The notes beneath the pieces were generated by a model. The model saw nothing but the letters and a program-made list of their open reading frames with translations. It was not told where the DNA came from and made no database searches. This document shows, one piece after another, positions 27,090-36,087 of a stretch of 64,000 nt of DNA (the first letter of the stretch is position 1; every line of letters starts with the position of its first letter). Source of the stretch: Stenotrophomonas acidaminiphila (GTDB lineage Bacteria > Pseudomonadota > Gammaproteobacteria > Xanthomonadales > Xanthomonadaceae). The position numbers were made by a program, and so were the translations under genes. Where the stretch lies: the NCBI GenBank assembly GCA_002951995.1, contig CP019797.1, forward strand, positions 1,224,501 to 1,288,500. The letters run 5' to 3'.

Positions 27090-28523
27090 TCAGCCGCGCT
27101 GCAGGGCGATCCGTCCCGGCGCTTCCGGCAGCGAGCCGTCGGCCAGCACCACGCGGTTGCGGCCGCGCTTCTTGGCCTGGTACATCGCCGCGTCGGCACG
27201 GGCCATGACCCGCTCGTAGTCCGGGTGGCCGTCATGCACGGCCACGCCGATGCTGGTGGTGATCGCCAGCGCATCGCCGTTGGCCAGCGCCACCGGCGAC
27301 TCGGCCACGCGTCGGCACAGGCTGTTGGCGATCACCAGCGCCTGCGGCTCGTCCACCGCCACCAGCACCACCACGAATTCCTCGCCGCCGTAGCGGAACA
27401 CGTAGTCGCTGCCGCGGGTGAACTGGCCGAGGATGGTGGCCACGTGCTGCAGCGCGCGGTCGCCCACTTCGTGGCCGTGTTCGTCATTGATCGCCTTGAA
27501 GTGGTCCAGGTCCAGCAGCAGCACCGCGAAGCTGCTCTGCGATTTGGCCGCCAGTTCGATTTCGCGGCGCAGCACGGTGGGCAGGAAGCGCCGGTTGAGC
27601 AGGTTGGTCAGCGTGTCGCAGCCGGCGTCGAGTTCGCCGATGCGTTCGAACAGCATGCCCAGCAGGCTGCGGACCTGGCTGACGCGGCTGCGGATGTCCT
27701 GCAGCTGGATGGCGCGCACGCGCGCATCGTTCTCGCCGTGCAGGGTCTGCTGCAGGGCGTTGTCGATCTCGCCGATGAGTTCGCAGATCTGCCGGGTTTC
27801 GGCGCTTTCGCCAAAGCTGGGCACGCCCTTGTGGGTGAACCACAGCCCGAACTCCGAGCCGGCCAGCGACGGGAAGCCGGCGGTGTCGCACTGGCTCGCC
27901 AGGGCGTAGAGCAGGGTGTTTTCCCAGTCCAGCAGCAGCGCGCGCTGGCGCTCGCGCTCGGTGCCGACGTTCTGCACCAGCGAGAACAGGCGGTAGGCGG
28001 CATCGGTACGCGAGGAGCGTTCGCGCGCGTTGGAATAAGCCAGGGTCATGCCTTCCAGCGCGATGTCGAACGAGGCGGTGAGGCTGGCCACGGCCGCGTG
28101 CGCGACCTGGCCATGGCCGGCCAGTGCGGCGATGGACTGGAACAGGCGCTGCTTGAGCACGCGGGTGCCGCGCGTCACCAGGTCCACCGGGATGCCGACG
28201 CGGGCATGCACGTCGCCGATCACCCGCTGCGCGGCGATCAGCCCCTCGACGTCGTCCGGCGTGGCGCGCAGCAGGCCGTTCACCCAGCGTTGCATCGCCG
28301 GCTGCAGGCGCGTGCGCACCTGCTCGTGCGACAGCAGGCGCGAGGCGCGCGGGTCGCCCATCATCACCTGGTAGAAATGCACCGCCATCGCCGCCGCGTC
28401 GGTTTCCGCCAGCGCCGCCAGCACCTGCGTGGCTTCGGGGCCGGCCTCGACCAGGTTCCTGCGCCAGTCCGCGGCAAGGCTGTTGTCGTCGTGGTCGGCG
28501 CGGGCAGGAGCGGTGTTGGGCAT
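27090..28523 (-). CDS. Globin-coupled sensor diguanylate cyclase (DosC-like)
   Basis: 477 residues. The N-terminal globin-coupled sensor domain (about 15-170) contains GDVHARVGIP, whose His is the likely proximal haem ligand. A middle helical domain (about 180-300) follows, then a GGDEF domain with the active motif YGGEEF. An RxxD inhibitory site (RGSD) lies exactly five residues before it, so product inhibition by c-di-GMP is expected. By analogy with E. coli DosC (YddV), oxygen or NO binding to haem would tune c-di-GMP synthesis and so biofilm versus motility. It is divergent from the TlpA gene with a 198-bp spacer. Confidence 0.9.
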   Translation of the reverse strand: MPNTAPARADHDDNSLAADWRRNLVEAGPEATQVLAALAETDAAAMAVHFYQVMMGDPRASRLLSHEQVRTRLQPAMQRWVNGLLRATPDDVEGLIAAQRVIGDVHARVGIPVDLVTRGTRVLKQRLFQSIAALAGHGQVAHAAVASLTASFDIALEGMTLAYSNARERSSRTDAAYRLFSLVQNVGTERERQRALLLDWENTLLYALASQCDTAGFPSLAGSEFGLWFTHKGVPSFGESAETRQICELIGEIDNALQQTLHGENDARVRAIQLQDIRSRVSQVRSLLGMLFERIGELDAGCDTLTNLLNRRFLPTVLRREIELAAKSQSSFAVLLLDLDHFKAINDEHGHEVGDRALQHVATILGQFTRGSDYVFRYGGEEFVVVLVAVDEPQALVIANSLCRRVAESPVALANGDALAITTSIGVAVHDGHPDYERVMARADAAMYQAKKRGRNRVVLADGSLPEAPGRIALQRG

Positions 28524-28721
28524 GGCGATGGCGGGGGACGTGTCGGGGGCGAAGAGACATTATCGGCCGTAGCGGCTACTGTTTGAGGGCTTATCCGCAA
28601 CGGTCCATGCCAACGTGTCGTCCAGCGCTTTTGCCCCTGTTTTTCCGCCGGCGCGTCCGCAGCCGCTGCACATGATCCGGCTCGTCCCCGTTCAGCTTTG
28701 CCCGCCGCTCGGAGGCGCGCC

Positions 28722-29525
28722 ATGTCCGTGATCAGCGCCGGGCCGTTTCCGCTGATGGCGGTGCTGGGCCTGGTCGCGGCCCTGATCGCCTGGTTGTTCG
28801 CGCGTGGCGTCGCCAGCGCCACCGATGGCGGACGCCGCCGCGCCGGCGCGGTGGTGCTCGACGCGTTCCTGCTCGGGGTGCTGGGCGCGCGCGTGGCGCA
28901 TGTGCTGTGGCATGCCACGGACTACCTGCCGCAGCCGCTGTCGATCATCCGCCTGGGCGATGGCGGGTACTCGGTGTGGGCCGGCGTGGTCGTGGCCGCG
29001 GTGTACGCGCTGTGGCGCACCCGGCGCCAGGCGCCACGCAGGCCGGTGCTGCTCGGGTTGGCCGCGGGCGCCGTGTTCTGGCTGGTCGGCGGCATGGCGC
29101 TGTTCGCGGTGCAGCGCTCCACCATCGTCCTGCCCGACATCGTGCTCACCGACATGCAGGGCGCCGCGGTGCCGCTGTCCACGCATGCCGGCAGACCGCT
29201 GGTGATCAACCTGTGGGCGAGCTGGTGCGGCCCGTGCCGGCGCGAGATGCCGACCCTGGCGCGCGCGCAGGCGGAGCATCCGCAGGTGGCCTTCGTGTTC
29301 GCCAACCAGGGCGAGGACGCCGGCGAGGTGGCCGACTACCTGCGCGCCGAAATGCTGGCGCCGGGGAACATCCTGCTGGATCCGGAGTCGGAGCTGATGC
29401 GCCTGACCGGCGCGCGCGCGCTGCCGACCACGCTGTTCTTCGACGCCGATGGCCGGCTGCGCCGCGCGCACATGGGCGAACTGTCGCGGGCCACGCTGGA
29501 GGCGCGCCTGCGCGAGCTGCAATGA
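28722..29525 (+). CDS. TlpA-type thiol-disulfide reductase with an Lgt-like membrane N-domain
   Basis: 267 residues. The first about 130 carry four predicted membrane helices with words like GARVAHVLWHATDYL and LGDGGYSVWAGV, which echo the GAR and GG-S-xxG regions of prolipoprotein diacylglyceryl transferase (Lgt). The periplasmic C-domain is a TlpA/ResA thioredoxin fold with WASWCGPC and the cis-Pro loop ALPTTLFF. GGAGG (28711-28715) precedes the ATG. Such proteins use the CxxC to reduce periplasmic disulfides, often in cytochrome c maturation. The Lgt-like part may anchor it or carry electrons; it is unlikely to be an active Lgt. A DsbG-like gene follows 28 bp downstream. Confidence 0.85.
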   Translation: MSVISAGPFPLMAVLGLVAALIAWLFARGVASATDGGRRRAGAVVLDAFLLGVLGARVAHVLWHATDYLPQPLSIIRLGDGGYSVWAGVVVAAVYALWRTRRQAPRRPVLLGLAAGAVFWLVGGMALFAVQRSTIVLPDIVLTDMQGAAVPLSTHAGRPLVINLWASWCGPCRREMPTLARAQAEHPQVAFVFANQGEDAGEVADYLRAEMLAPGNILLDPESELMRLTGARALPTTLFFDADGRLRRAHMGELSRATLEARLRELQ

Positions 29526-29553
29526 CTTCCCGATTCCTTCCGTGAGATATGCG

Positions 29554-30366
29554 ATGACCCGTTCCCGTCCGCTCCTGTTCCTGCTCTCGGCCACATTGCT
29601 GGCGCCGGTTGCCTGTGCCCGCGACGGCGGTGCCACGCCACCGGCATCCCCGCCGGCAGGCACCCCCGCCGCCGCCGAGCCGGAGGTGGTCAAGACCCTG
29701 CGCGGGCAGGGCGTGGAGTTCATGGGCACGTTCGATACGCCGGTGGGATTGACCGGCTACGCCGGCGTCGCCGGGCAGCGGCCGTTGGCGGTGTACGTGT
29801 CCAGCGACGGGCAGCATGCGATCGTCGGCACCTTGGTCAATGCCAAGGGCGAAGACGTCGGTGCCGCCAGGCTCAAGGCGCTGGTGTCCGGGCCGATGGG
29901 CGCCAAGCTGTGGCAGCGGGTCGAGGCCAGCCACTGGGTGGCCGACGGCAAGGCCGACGCGCCACGCATCGTGTACGCCTTCAGCGACCCCAACTGCCCG
30001 TACTGCAACCGCTTCTGGGAAGCGGCGCGGCCGTGGGTGGAATCGGGCAAGGTGCAGATCCGGCAGATCCTGGTGGGCGTGATCCGCGAGGACAGCGCCA
30101 ACAAGGCCGCGGCGATCCTCGGCGCGGCGTCGCCGGAGCAGGCGCTGCAGCAGAACGAACGCGACTTTTCCCGCGGCGGGATCAAGGGCGTGGCCAAGGT
30201 GCCGGCCGCGATCGAGGCCAAGCTGCGCGACAACGAACTGGCGATGCTGGAGCTCGGGTTCCAGGGCACGCCGGGCATCGTGTTCAAGGACGCCGACGGC
30301 AGCGTGCAGACGCGCTCGGGCCTGCCGCAGGGCGATGACCTGCAGGCGGTGCTGGGGCCGCGCTGA
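29554..30366 (+). CDS. dsbG: DsbG-like periplasmic disulfide isomerase/reductase
   Basis: 270 residues with an N-terminal signal (LLFLLSATLLAPVACA), a Pro/Ala linker, a dimerisation part, and a thioredoxin fold with FSDPNCPYCNRFW; CPYC is the usual DsbG/DsbC active site. The cis-Pro loop is GTPGIVF. DsbG keeps single cysteines of periplasmic proteins reduced or isomerises wrong disulfides, and needs a membrane reductant. The TlpA-type membrane protein encoded just upstream is a plausible partner. Confidence 0.85.
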   Translation: MTRSRPLLFLLSATLLAPVACARDGGATPPASPPAGTPAAAEPEVVKTLRGQGVEFMGTFDTPVGLTGYAGVAGQRPLAVYVSSDGQHAIVGTLVNAKGEDVGAARLKALVSGPMGAKLWQRVEASHWVADGKADAPRIVYAFSDPNCPYCNRFWEAARPWVESGKVQIRQILVGVIREDSANKAAAILGAASPEQALQQNERDFSRGGIKGVAKVPAAIEAKLRDNELAMLELGFQGTPGIVFKDADGSVQTRSGLPQGDDLQAVLGPR

Positions 30367-30468
30367 TCGCGGCGCCCGCGGGCACCGCGGCATGGCGGCC
30401 GGCGGCGATGTAATAGTCTCCGCCGCGCCGGGCTGACTAAGCTGGCGGGGTCCTGCACGGAGCCCGCC

Positions 30469-31419
30469 ATGAGCCACGACCACAACCACGTCCCCAGCGA
30501 GATACGCCACGAAAAGCCCCTGTGGTGGGCGCTGGCGCTGACCTCGTCCTACCTGGTGGTGGAGGTGGTCGGTGCGTTCATGACCAACAGCCTGGCGCTG
30601 TTGTCCGATGCCGCGCACATGGCCACCGACGCGCTGGCGCTGGTGATCGCGCTGACCGCGGTGCGGCTCAGCCGGCGCCCGGCCGATGCGCGTCGCACCT
30701 ATGGCTACGCGCGGCTGGAAGCGCTGGGCGCGCTGGCCAACGGCGGCCTGCTGTTCGCGGTCGGCCTGTACATCCTGTGGGAGGCCGTGGGCCGCTTCCG
30801 CGCGCCGCAGCCCATCGCCTCCACCGGCATGCTGTGGGTGGCCGGCTTCGGCCTGCTGGTCAACCTGATCGCCATGCGCCTGCTCAGCGCCGGCAGCGGC
30901 GAGAGCCTGAACGTCAAGGGCGCCTACCTGGAAGTGTGGAGCGACATGCTCGGCTCGGTGGCGGTGATCATCGCCGCGCTGATCATCCGCTTCACCGGCT
31001 GGACCCTGGTCGACCCGATCCTCGCCGTGCTGATCGGCCTGTGGGTGCTGCCGCGCACCTGGGTGCTGCTGCGCGACGCGCTGAACGTGCTGCTCGAAGG
31101 CGTGCCCAAGGGCATCGCGCTGGCCGAGGTCGAGCAGGCGCTGCGCGGCCATGCCGGCGTCACCGACATCCACGACCTGCATGTCTGGGCGCTGGGCTCG
31201 AGCACGCCGGCGTTGACCGCGCACGTGGTGACGGCGGCCACCGGCCAGGACGCGGACACGCTGCGGCGCACCCTGGCGGCCATGCTGCACGAGCGCTTCG
31301 GCATCGACCACGTGACCCTGCAGGTGGAGGCCGACCATTGTGGCGATGCCTGCGCCGTGCACGCGCGGCAGGGCGCGCACGCCGATGGCGACCACGACGG
31401 CCACGATCACGGGCATTGA
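30469..31419 (+). CDS. Zinc/cobalt exporter of the cation diffusion facilitator family (CzcD/ZitB-like)
   Basis: 316 residues. A short His-rich lead (SHDHNHV) and His-rich tail (DHDGHDHGH) flank six membrane helices. The zinc-site motifs are complete: LLSDAAHMATD in helix 2 (HxxxD) and YLEVWSDMLGS in helix 5. The C-terminal cytoplasmic domain has HDLHVWALGSSTPALTAHV. These match CzcD/ZitB, which expels Zn2+ (and Co2+ or Cd2+) against protons. Confidence 0.9.
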   Translation: MSHDHNHVPSEIRHEKPLWWALALTSSYLVVEVVGAFMTNSLALLSDAAHMATDALALVIALTAVRLSRRPADARRTYGYARLEALGALANGGLLFAVGLYILWEAVGRFRAPQPIASTGMLWVAGFGLLVNLIAMRLLSAGSGESLNVKGAYLEVWSDMLGSVAVIIAALIIRFTGWTLVDPILAVLIGLWVLPRTWVLLRDALNVLLEGVPKGIALAEVEQALRGHAGVTDIHDLHVWALGSSTPALTAHVVTAATGQDADTLRRTLAAMLHERFGIDHVTLQVEADHCGDACAVHARQGAHADGDHDGHDHGH

Positions 31420-31489
31420 GCGGCGTTGCCGGCGGCTGTCCGGAAGCGGTGTATCCTCGCGGCAGGACACCGGGCAGCGGAGGCTGTGC

Positions 31490-31768
31490 ATGAAAACCGC
31501 GCAGGAAATCGTCGATTCGCGCCTCGTGCTGCGTTCGCTCTGTGCCGCGCTGGCGCTGATGGGCATGGCGGCGATGGCGTATCGGGTGCATCAGGTCGCC
31601 ATCGGCCGCATCCCGTTTGATTATTGGCTGCCGGTGTCCCTGCTCGGCGCACTGTATGCCGTATGCCTGTTCGGCCATGTCGCGCTGAAGGGCCGGCTGC
31701 CGCGTTCATGGCCAGGGCCGGCGGTCCGGCAGGGGATTGATCAGCGCGGTCACCACCGCCTGCATTGA
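31490..31768 (+). CDS. Small predicted membrane protein, function unknown
   Basis: 92 residues with two predicted membrane helices (LCAALALMGMAAMAY and WLPVSLLGALYAVCLFGHVA). GGAGG at 31479-31483 sits 6 nt before the ATG. No domain is recognised. The last few codons run into the first unit of the REP array, so the extreme C-terminus (RQGIDQRGHHRLH) may be recent sequence brought by the repeat. Confidence 0.6.
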   Translation: MKTAQEIVDSRLVLRSLCAALALMGMAAMAYRVHQVAIGRIPFDYWLPVSLLGALYAVCLFGHVALKGRLPRSWPGPAVRQGIDQRGHHRLH

Positions 31769-32225
31769 CGCGGCAGGTGCGCGGCTTGCCTCGCACGCTG
31801 TTGCCACGACGGAAAGGCCCATGCGGGGCAAGCCCCGCACCTACGCAGGTGGGCGCCTGCCTGCGCCGTGCGCGGATCGTACGAGGTCCCGACCACCGAT
31901 CATCGAGAGGATCCAACCACCGCCGGCATTGACGCGGCAGGTGCGAGGTTTGCCTCGCACGCTGTTGCCACAACGGAAAAAGCCCCATGCGGGGCAAGCC
32001 CCGCACCTACGCAGGTGGGCGCCCGCCTGCGCCGTGCGCGGATCGTACAAGGTCCCGACCACCGATCATCGACAGCATCTGACCACCGGCAGCATTGGCG
32101 CGGTAGGTGCGAGGCTTGCCTCGCACGCTGTTGCCCCAACGGAAAAAGCCCCATGCGGGGCAGGCCCGCATCTCCGCGCAGGTGCCGGTGGGGCCATCCG
32201 GCAAGTCGTCAATGCCGGGGCATGC
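31762..32225. repeat. Tandem array of about 165-bp units with paired GTAG-type REP hairpins (BIME-like)
   Basis: Three units start at 31762, 31926 and 32092 (periods 164 and 166 bp); the third is partial and diverges. Each unit has two hairpins facing one another. The first is GTGCGAGG-CTTG-CCTCGCAC (32107-32126 in unit 3), preceded by GTAG at 32103. The second is TGCGGGGC-AA-GCCCCGCA (31822-31839; 31988-32005), followed by CTAC, the complement of GTAG. A GTAG head on a GC-rich stem is the mark of SMAG-type REPs of Stenotrophomonas. No RAYT transposase gene is in the window. The array runs into the end of the gene at 32209. Confidence 0.85.
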
Positions 32226-32934
32226 AGCCCAGCGCGCTGAGTACGCCATGCAGGGCCGGTACCTGCATCAGCCATGGGGCGGCGATGGTCAGCAGACCGG
32301 CGGCGAGGATGAAACCGGCCAGCGCCATGCGCAGGCCCGGGCGTTGCAGCCCACGGCCGATGCGCGCGCCGGACCAGGTCAGCGGCACCATCACCGGCAG
32401 GGTGGCCAGGCCGAATACCGCCATCACCAGCGCGCCGCCCAGTGCGTTGGCCTGCAGCCAGGCCACGCTCAGCAGGCTCAGGCTCAGGCCGCACGGCATC
32501 CAGCCCCACAGCGCACCCAGCGCCAGGCGGCGCCAGGCGCGGTCCGCCGGCAGCAGGTGCCGGTGCAGGGGCCGCAGCCATTGCCACAGCTGCTGGCCGG
32601 GACGGGCCAGCAGGTCCAGGCGGCCGCCGCGGCCGAGCAGGCGCAGCGCCAGCAGCACCAGGGCGAGGCCGGCGGCGACGCGCACGCCCAGCGCCAGGGT
32701 GTCGCTGCGTGCCAGCCGCAGGATGCCGCCGCCCAGTCCACCGGCCAGCGCGCCGGCCACGGTGTAGCCGCTGACGCGGCCGAGATTGGCCTGCCAGGCC
32801 ACGCCCAGGGCACGGCCCGGGGCCATCGCCGGGAAGCCGGTGGCGATGCCGCCACACATCACCGCGCAGTGCAGCCCGCCGAGCAACCCGGCGACGAACG
32901 CGGCGGTCAGGACCGGGATGTCCAGTGGCAACAC
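32209..32934 (-). CDS. Sulfite exporter TauE/SafE family membrane protein (cbb3 cluster)
   Basis: 241 residues with six or more membrane helices. The N-terminal GLLGGLHCAVMCGGIATGF and later WGWMPCGLSLS words are typical of the TauE/SafE-like proteins that follow ccoS. HCxxMCGG is thought to handle copper or electrons during oxidase assembly. It begins at GTG 32934, two bases after the ccoS stop, so it is clearly in the cco operon. The stop lies inside the third REP unit. Confidence 0.8.
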   Translation of the reverse strand: MLPLDIPVLTAAFVAGLLGGLHCAVMCGGIATGFPAMAPGRALGVAWQANLGRVSGYTVAGALAGGLGGGILRLARSDTLALGVRVAAGLALVLLALRLLGRGGRLDLLARPGQQLWQWLRPLHRHLLPADRAWRRLALGALWGWMPCGLSLSLLSVAWLQANALGGALVMAVFGLATLPVMVPLTWSGARIGRGLQRPGLRMALAGFILAAGLLTIAAPWLMQVPALHGVLSALGCMPRH

Positions 32935-32936
32935 GG

Positions 32937-33146
32937 TCAGTCTTCGCGGGCCGGTTCCGCGCTGCCGCGGCGGTCGTCGCCCGCCTGGGCCGGGGGCGGC
33001 GCGGGGCGGTCGTTGTCTTCCAGGATGTCCAGCGCGGGGGTGTCGAGGTCATCGAACTGGCCGCGCTTGACCGCCCAGACAAAGGCGCCCACGGCCGCGC
33101 CCAGCAGCACCAGGCTGATCGGGATCAACATCAGCAGGATGGCCAT
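32937..33146 (-). CDS. ccoS: cbb3-type cytochrome oxidase assembly protein CcoS
   Basis: 69 residues: one N-terminal membrane helix (LLMLIPISLVLLGAAVGAFV) and the conserved FDDLDTPALDILEDND. CcoS is needed for cofactor insertion in the cbb3 oxidase. The ATG overlaps the ccoI stop (ATGA), which indicates translational coupling. Confidence 0.93.
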   Translation of the reverse strand: MAILLMLIPISLVLLGAAVGAFVWAVKRGQFDDLDTPALDILEDNDRPAPPPAQAGDDRRGSAEPARED

Positions 33147-35575
33147 CAGGATGCCTCCGTGGGGGTCTTGAGCCGCGCCAGGCGCAGCGCGTTGAGGGTG
33201 ACGATCAGCGACGACAGCGCCATGCCCAGCGCCGCCAGCCACGGCGTGACCCAGCCGGCCGCGGCCAGCGGCAGCGCCAGCAGGTTGTAGCCGGTGGCCC
33301 AGGCCAGATTCTGGCGGATGATGCGCTGGGTGGCACGCGCCAGGGTGACCGCGGCCGGAATCCGACGCAGGCCGCCGCCGGTGGTGACCAGGTCGGCGGC
33401 GCGGTGCGCCAGCGAGGCGCCTTCGCCCATGGCGATGGAAACGTCGGCGCCCGCCAGCACCGGCGCGTCGTTGAGGCCGTCGCCGACCATCGCCACCACC
33501 CGGCCTTCGGCCTGCAGGCGCCGCACCAGCGCCAGCTTGTCCTCCGGCGACTGCCGCGCGTGGGCATCGTCCAGCCCCAGCGCCGCGGCCATGCGCCGCA
33601 CCGCCGCTTCGCCGTCGCCGCTGGCCAGGTGCACGCGCAGGCCCTGCGCGCGCAGCGCGGCGAGCGCCTGCGCGGCGTCGTCGCGGGCGCGTTCTTCCAG
33701 CACGAAGCGGGCGGCGGCGCGCTGGCCGTCGCCGAGCCAAAGCGCACCGTCGTCCGGCTGCGCGGCGGCGAAATCGGCCCGGCCCAGGCGCCAGTGGCGG
33801 CCATCGACCATGCCCTGCACGCCGCGCCCGGGAACCGCCTGGACCTGGGTGGCGGGCAGCGCGGCGGCATTGCCGCGGGTGAAGGCGGCGGCCAGCGGGT
33901 GGCCGCTGTCGCGCTCCAGCGCGGCGGCGATATCCAGCGCGGCGGCCGCATCCAGCGACGCATCCAGCACCTGGGTGGCGGCCAGCACCGGGCGGCCGTC
34001 GCTGAGCGTGCCGGTCTTGTCGAACACGATGTCGGTGGCGCGTGCCAGCGTATCCATCGCGTCCGCGCGTACCGCCAGCAGGCCGATGCGCGCCAGTGCG
34101 CCATGCGCGGTGGCCAGCGCCGCCGGCACCGACAGCGACAGCGCGCAGGGGCAGCTGATCACGAGCAGGGCGAGGGTGACTTCCAGCGCGCGTTCGGGCT
34201 GGTAGTGCCACCAGCCGGCGAACACGACCAGCGCCACCGGCAGCAGCGCCAGCACGAAGCGGCTGCCGATGCGGTCGGCCAGCCGCGCCAGCGCCGGCCG
34301 GTGCGCCTGCGCCTGTTCGACCAGCCGCGCCAGCTGCGACAGGCGGGTGGCGGTGCCGGTGAGGGTGACGCGCAGCCGCGCCGGACGCTCGCGGCAGACG
34401 GTGCCGGCATAGACCGGCTCGCCGGGTTGCTTGCGTACCGGTTCGGATTCGCCGGTCAACAGCGCTTCCTCGAACCAGGCCTCGTCGCCGTCGCCGCCGA
34501 GCAGCACGCCGTCGGCCGGCACCGCTTCGCCGGCGGCCACGCAGGCCACGTCGCCGACGCTCAGTGCCGCCAGTGGTACCGCCTCGCGCTGGCCGTCGGC
34601 GCGCTCGCGGGTGGCGAACGCCGGGCGCGCGCGCGCCAGCGCATCGACCTGGGCGCTGGCCACCGCGCGTGCGCGTTGCTCCAGCATGCGCGCGGCCAGC
34701 AGCAGGAACACGAACATCACCGCCGCGTCGTACCACACATGCGGCCCGCCGCGGAGGGTCTCGAACAGGCTGGCGAAGTAGGCGAGCAGGGTCGAGCTGG
34801 CGATCAGCACATCCATGCCCAGGCGGCGTTCGCGCAGTTCGCGCATCGCCCCGGACAGGAACGGCCAGCCGGAATAGAACACCACCGGCGTGCACAGCAG
34901 GAACGTCAGCCAGCGGAAGAAATCGCGGGTCGGCACCGGCATGGTGCTGTTGAAGTCCAGGTACAGCGCCTCGGCCAGCATCATCGCCTGCAGCATGCCC
35001 AGGCCGGCGATGCCCAGCCGCAGCAGCCAGCGCCGGCGTTCGCGGGTGCGCTGCCGCTCGGCGGCCTCGCTGCCGGCCAGGTACGGGCGGTAGCCGAGCA
35101 TCGCCAGCCGCCGCAGTGGCGCCGACAGCGCGGTGCGCGCCGGGTCCCAGGCGATGCGGATGCGGCCGGTGACGGCGTTGGCGCCGCAGTCGATCACGCC
35201 CGGCTCGCGCGCCAGCGCGCGATCGATCAGCCACGCGCAGGCGGCGCAGCGCATGCCGTCGGTGAGCAGGGTGATCTCGCGGCCGCCGTCGACCGGGCGG
35301 CTGTGCTCGGCCTGCACGTCGGCGCGGTCCCAGACCGCAAGGTCGGGCAGGTCCTCGCCGACGCGCGCGGCATTGGCGCTGCGCAGGCGGTAGTACCCGT
35401 CCAGGTCGGCGCTGGCGATCCACTCGGCGGCGGCGGCGCAGCCATGGCAGCAGAACGCGTGCGTGCCGCCGCCCAGCGTCGCCATGTGGGGCTGGGCCGG
35501 CAGTGCTTCGCCGCAGTGGTGGCAGGTGCCGGTGGCCGCCATGACGGCGGGCGACCGCGCCGGATCGGCGATCAC
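33146..35575 (-). CDS. ccoI: Copper-transporting P-type ATPase CcoI (FixI)
   Basis: 809 residues. A cysteine-rich lead (CHHCG, FCCHGC) and a heavy-metal domain with DGMRCAACAW precede eight membrane helices. The metal-pore motif is SCPCALS, the phosphorylation site is FDKTGTLSDG and the hinge is MVGDGLNDAPVL. It exports copper to the periplasm for the binuclear centre of the cbb3 oxidase. GTG at 35575 was used as start; an ATG 11 codons later (35542) is an alternative, and neither has a strong ribosome-binding site. Confidence 0.95.
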   Translation of the reverse strand: MIADPARSPAVMAATGTCHHCGEALPAQPHMATLGGGTHAFCCHGCAAAAEWIASADLDGYYRLRSANAARVGEDLPDLAVWDRADVQAEHSRPVDGGREITLLTDGMRCAACAWLIDRALAREPGVIDCGANAVTGRIRIAWDPARTALSAPLRRLAMLGYRPYLAGSEAAERQRTRERRRWLLRLGIAGLGMLQAMMLAEALYLDFNSTMPVPTRDFFRWLTFLLCTPVVFYSGWPFLSGAMRELRERRLGMDVLIASSTLLAYFASLFETLRGGPHVWYDAAVMFVFLLLAARMLEQRARAVASAQVDALARARPAFATRERADGQREAVPLAALSVGDVACVAAGEAVPADGVLLGGDGDEAWFEEALLTGESEPVRKQPGEPVYAGTVCRERPARLRVTLTGTATRLSQLARLVEQAQAHRPALARLADRIGSRFVLALLPVALVVFAGWWHYQPERALEVTLALLVISCPCALSLSVPAALATAHGALARIGLLAVRADAMDTLARATDIVFDKTGTLSDGRPVLAATQVLDASLDAAAALDIAAALERDSGHPLAAAFTRGNAAALPATQVQAVPGRGVQGMVDGRHWRLGRADFAAAQPDDGALWLGDGQRAAARFVLEERARDDAAQALAALRAQGLRVHLASGDGEAAVRRMAAALGLDDAHARQSPEDKLALVRRLQAEGRVVAMVGDGLNDAPVLAGADVSIAMGEGASLAHRAADLVTTGGGLRRIPAAVTLARATQRIIRQNLAWATGYNLLALPLAAAGWVTPWLAALGMALSSLIVTLNALRLARLKTPTEAS

Positions 35576-35583
35576 GTCCGGGC

Positions 35584-36087
35584 TCAGTGTGCCCCGCCCA
35601 GCGAGGGGGACAGGCGTGCGGCGTGCTGCTGCTTCGGCAGCCGGCCGTGCAGGCGCCAGCGGCCGTCGGCGTCGCGCAGCTGCACGACCCAGTCGTGCTC
35701 GCCGTCCACCGCCTGCTCGACGCGCCAGCCCGGGCCCTGCGGCAGCAGTTCCAGGCGCAGGTCGTCGGACTGCCGGGTGGGGTGTTCCAGCACCAGTTGC
35801 AGCGCCGCCGCGCTGGCGAACTTGCCGGTGGCCGGCAGCACTTCGACCACGCCATCCTCGACCCGCAGCACCGCGCTCAGGCCCAGCTTGGCGGCCGCTT
35901 CATCCGGCCCCAGGTCGGTGGTCTGGATCTGCGACACGCGCTGTACCGGATCGGACACGACATCGGCACCGCCGGAACGCACGGCAACGATCACCAGCCC
36001 GACACCGGCCACGATCGACAGCAGCGGCAGGCCGACCACCAGCCAGAACACGGGGACCCGCCAGGGGGATTTCGGACGTTCGTTCAT
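35584..36087 (-). CDS. ccoH: FixH/CcoH family oxidase assembly protein
   Basis: 167 residues with one N-terminal membrane helix (VFWLVVGLPLLSIVAGVGLVIV) and a periplasmic domain that ends in the arginine- and histidine-containing RWRLHGRLPKQQHAARL. CcoH stabilises the assembling cbb3 complex. The ATG overlaps the ccoG stop (ATGA), and ccoI begins 9 bp after its stop. Confidence 0.88.
   Translation of the reverse strand: MNERPKSPWRVPVFWLVVGLPLLSIVAGVGLVIVAVRSGGADVVSDPVQRVSQIQTTDLGPDEAAAKLGLSAVLRVEDGVVEVLPATGKFASAAALQLVLEHPTRQSDDLRLELLPQGPGWRVEQAVDGEHDWVVQLRDADGRWRLHGRLPKQQHAARLSPSLGGAH

Noticed and set aside
29206..31566. A 786-codon open frame on the minus strand
   Set aside because: It overlaps three plus-strand genes with clear motifs (TlpA, DsbG, CDF) and has biased, domain-free composition.
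31762..32225. The hairpin ladder as tRNA genes or a CRISPR array
   Set aside because: Stem-loops do not fold as a cloverleaf, no CCA or anticodon arm is seen, and the whole 165-bp unit repeats without distinct spacers.
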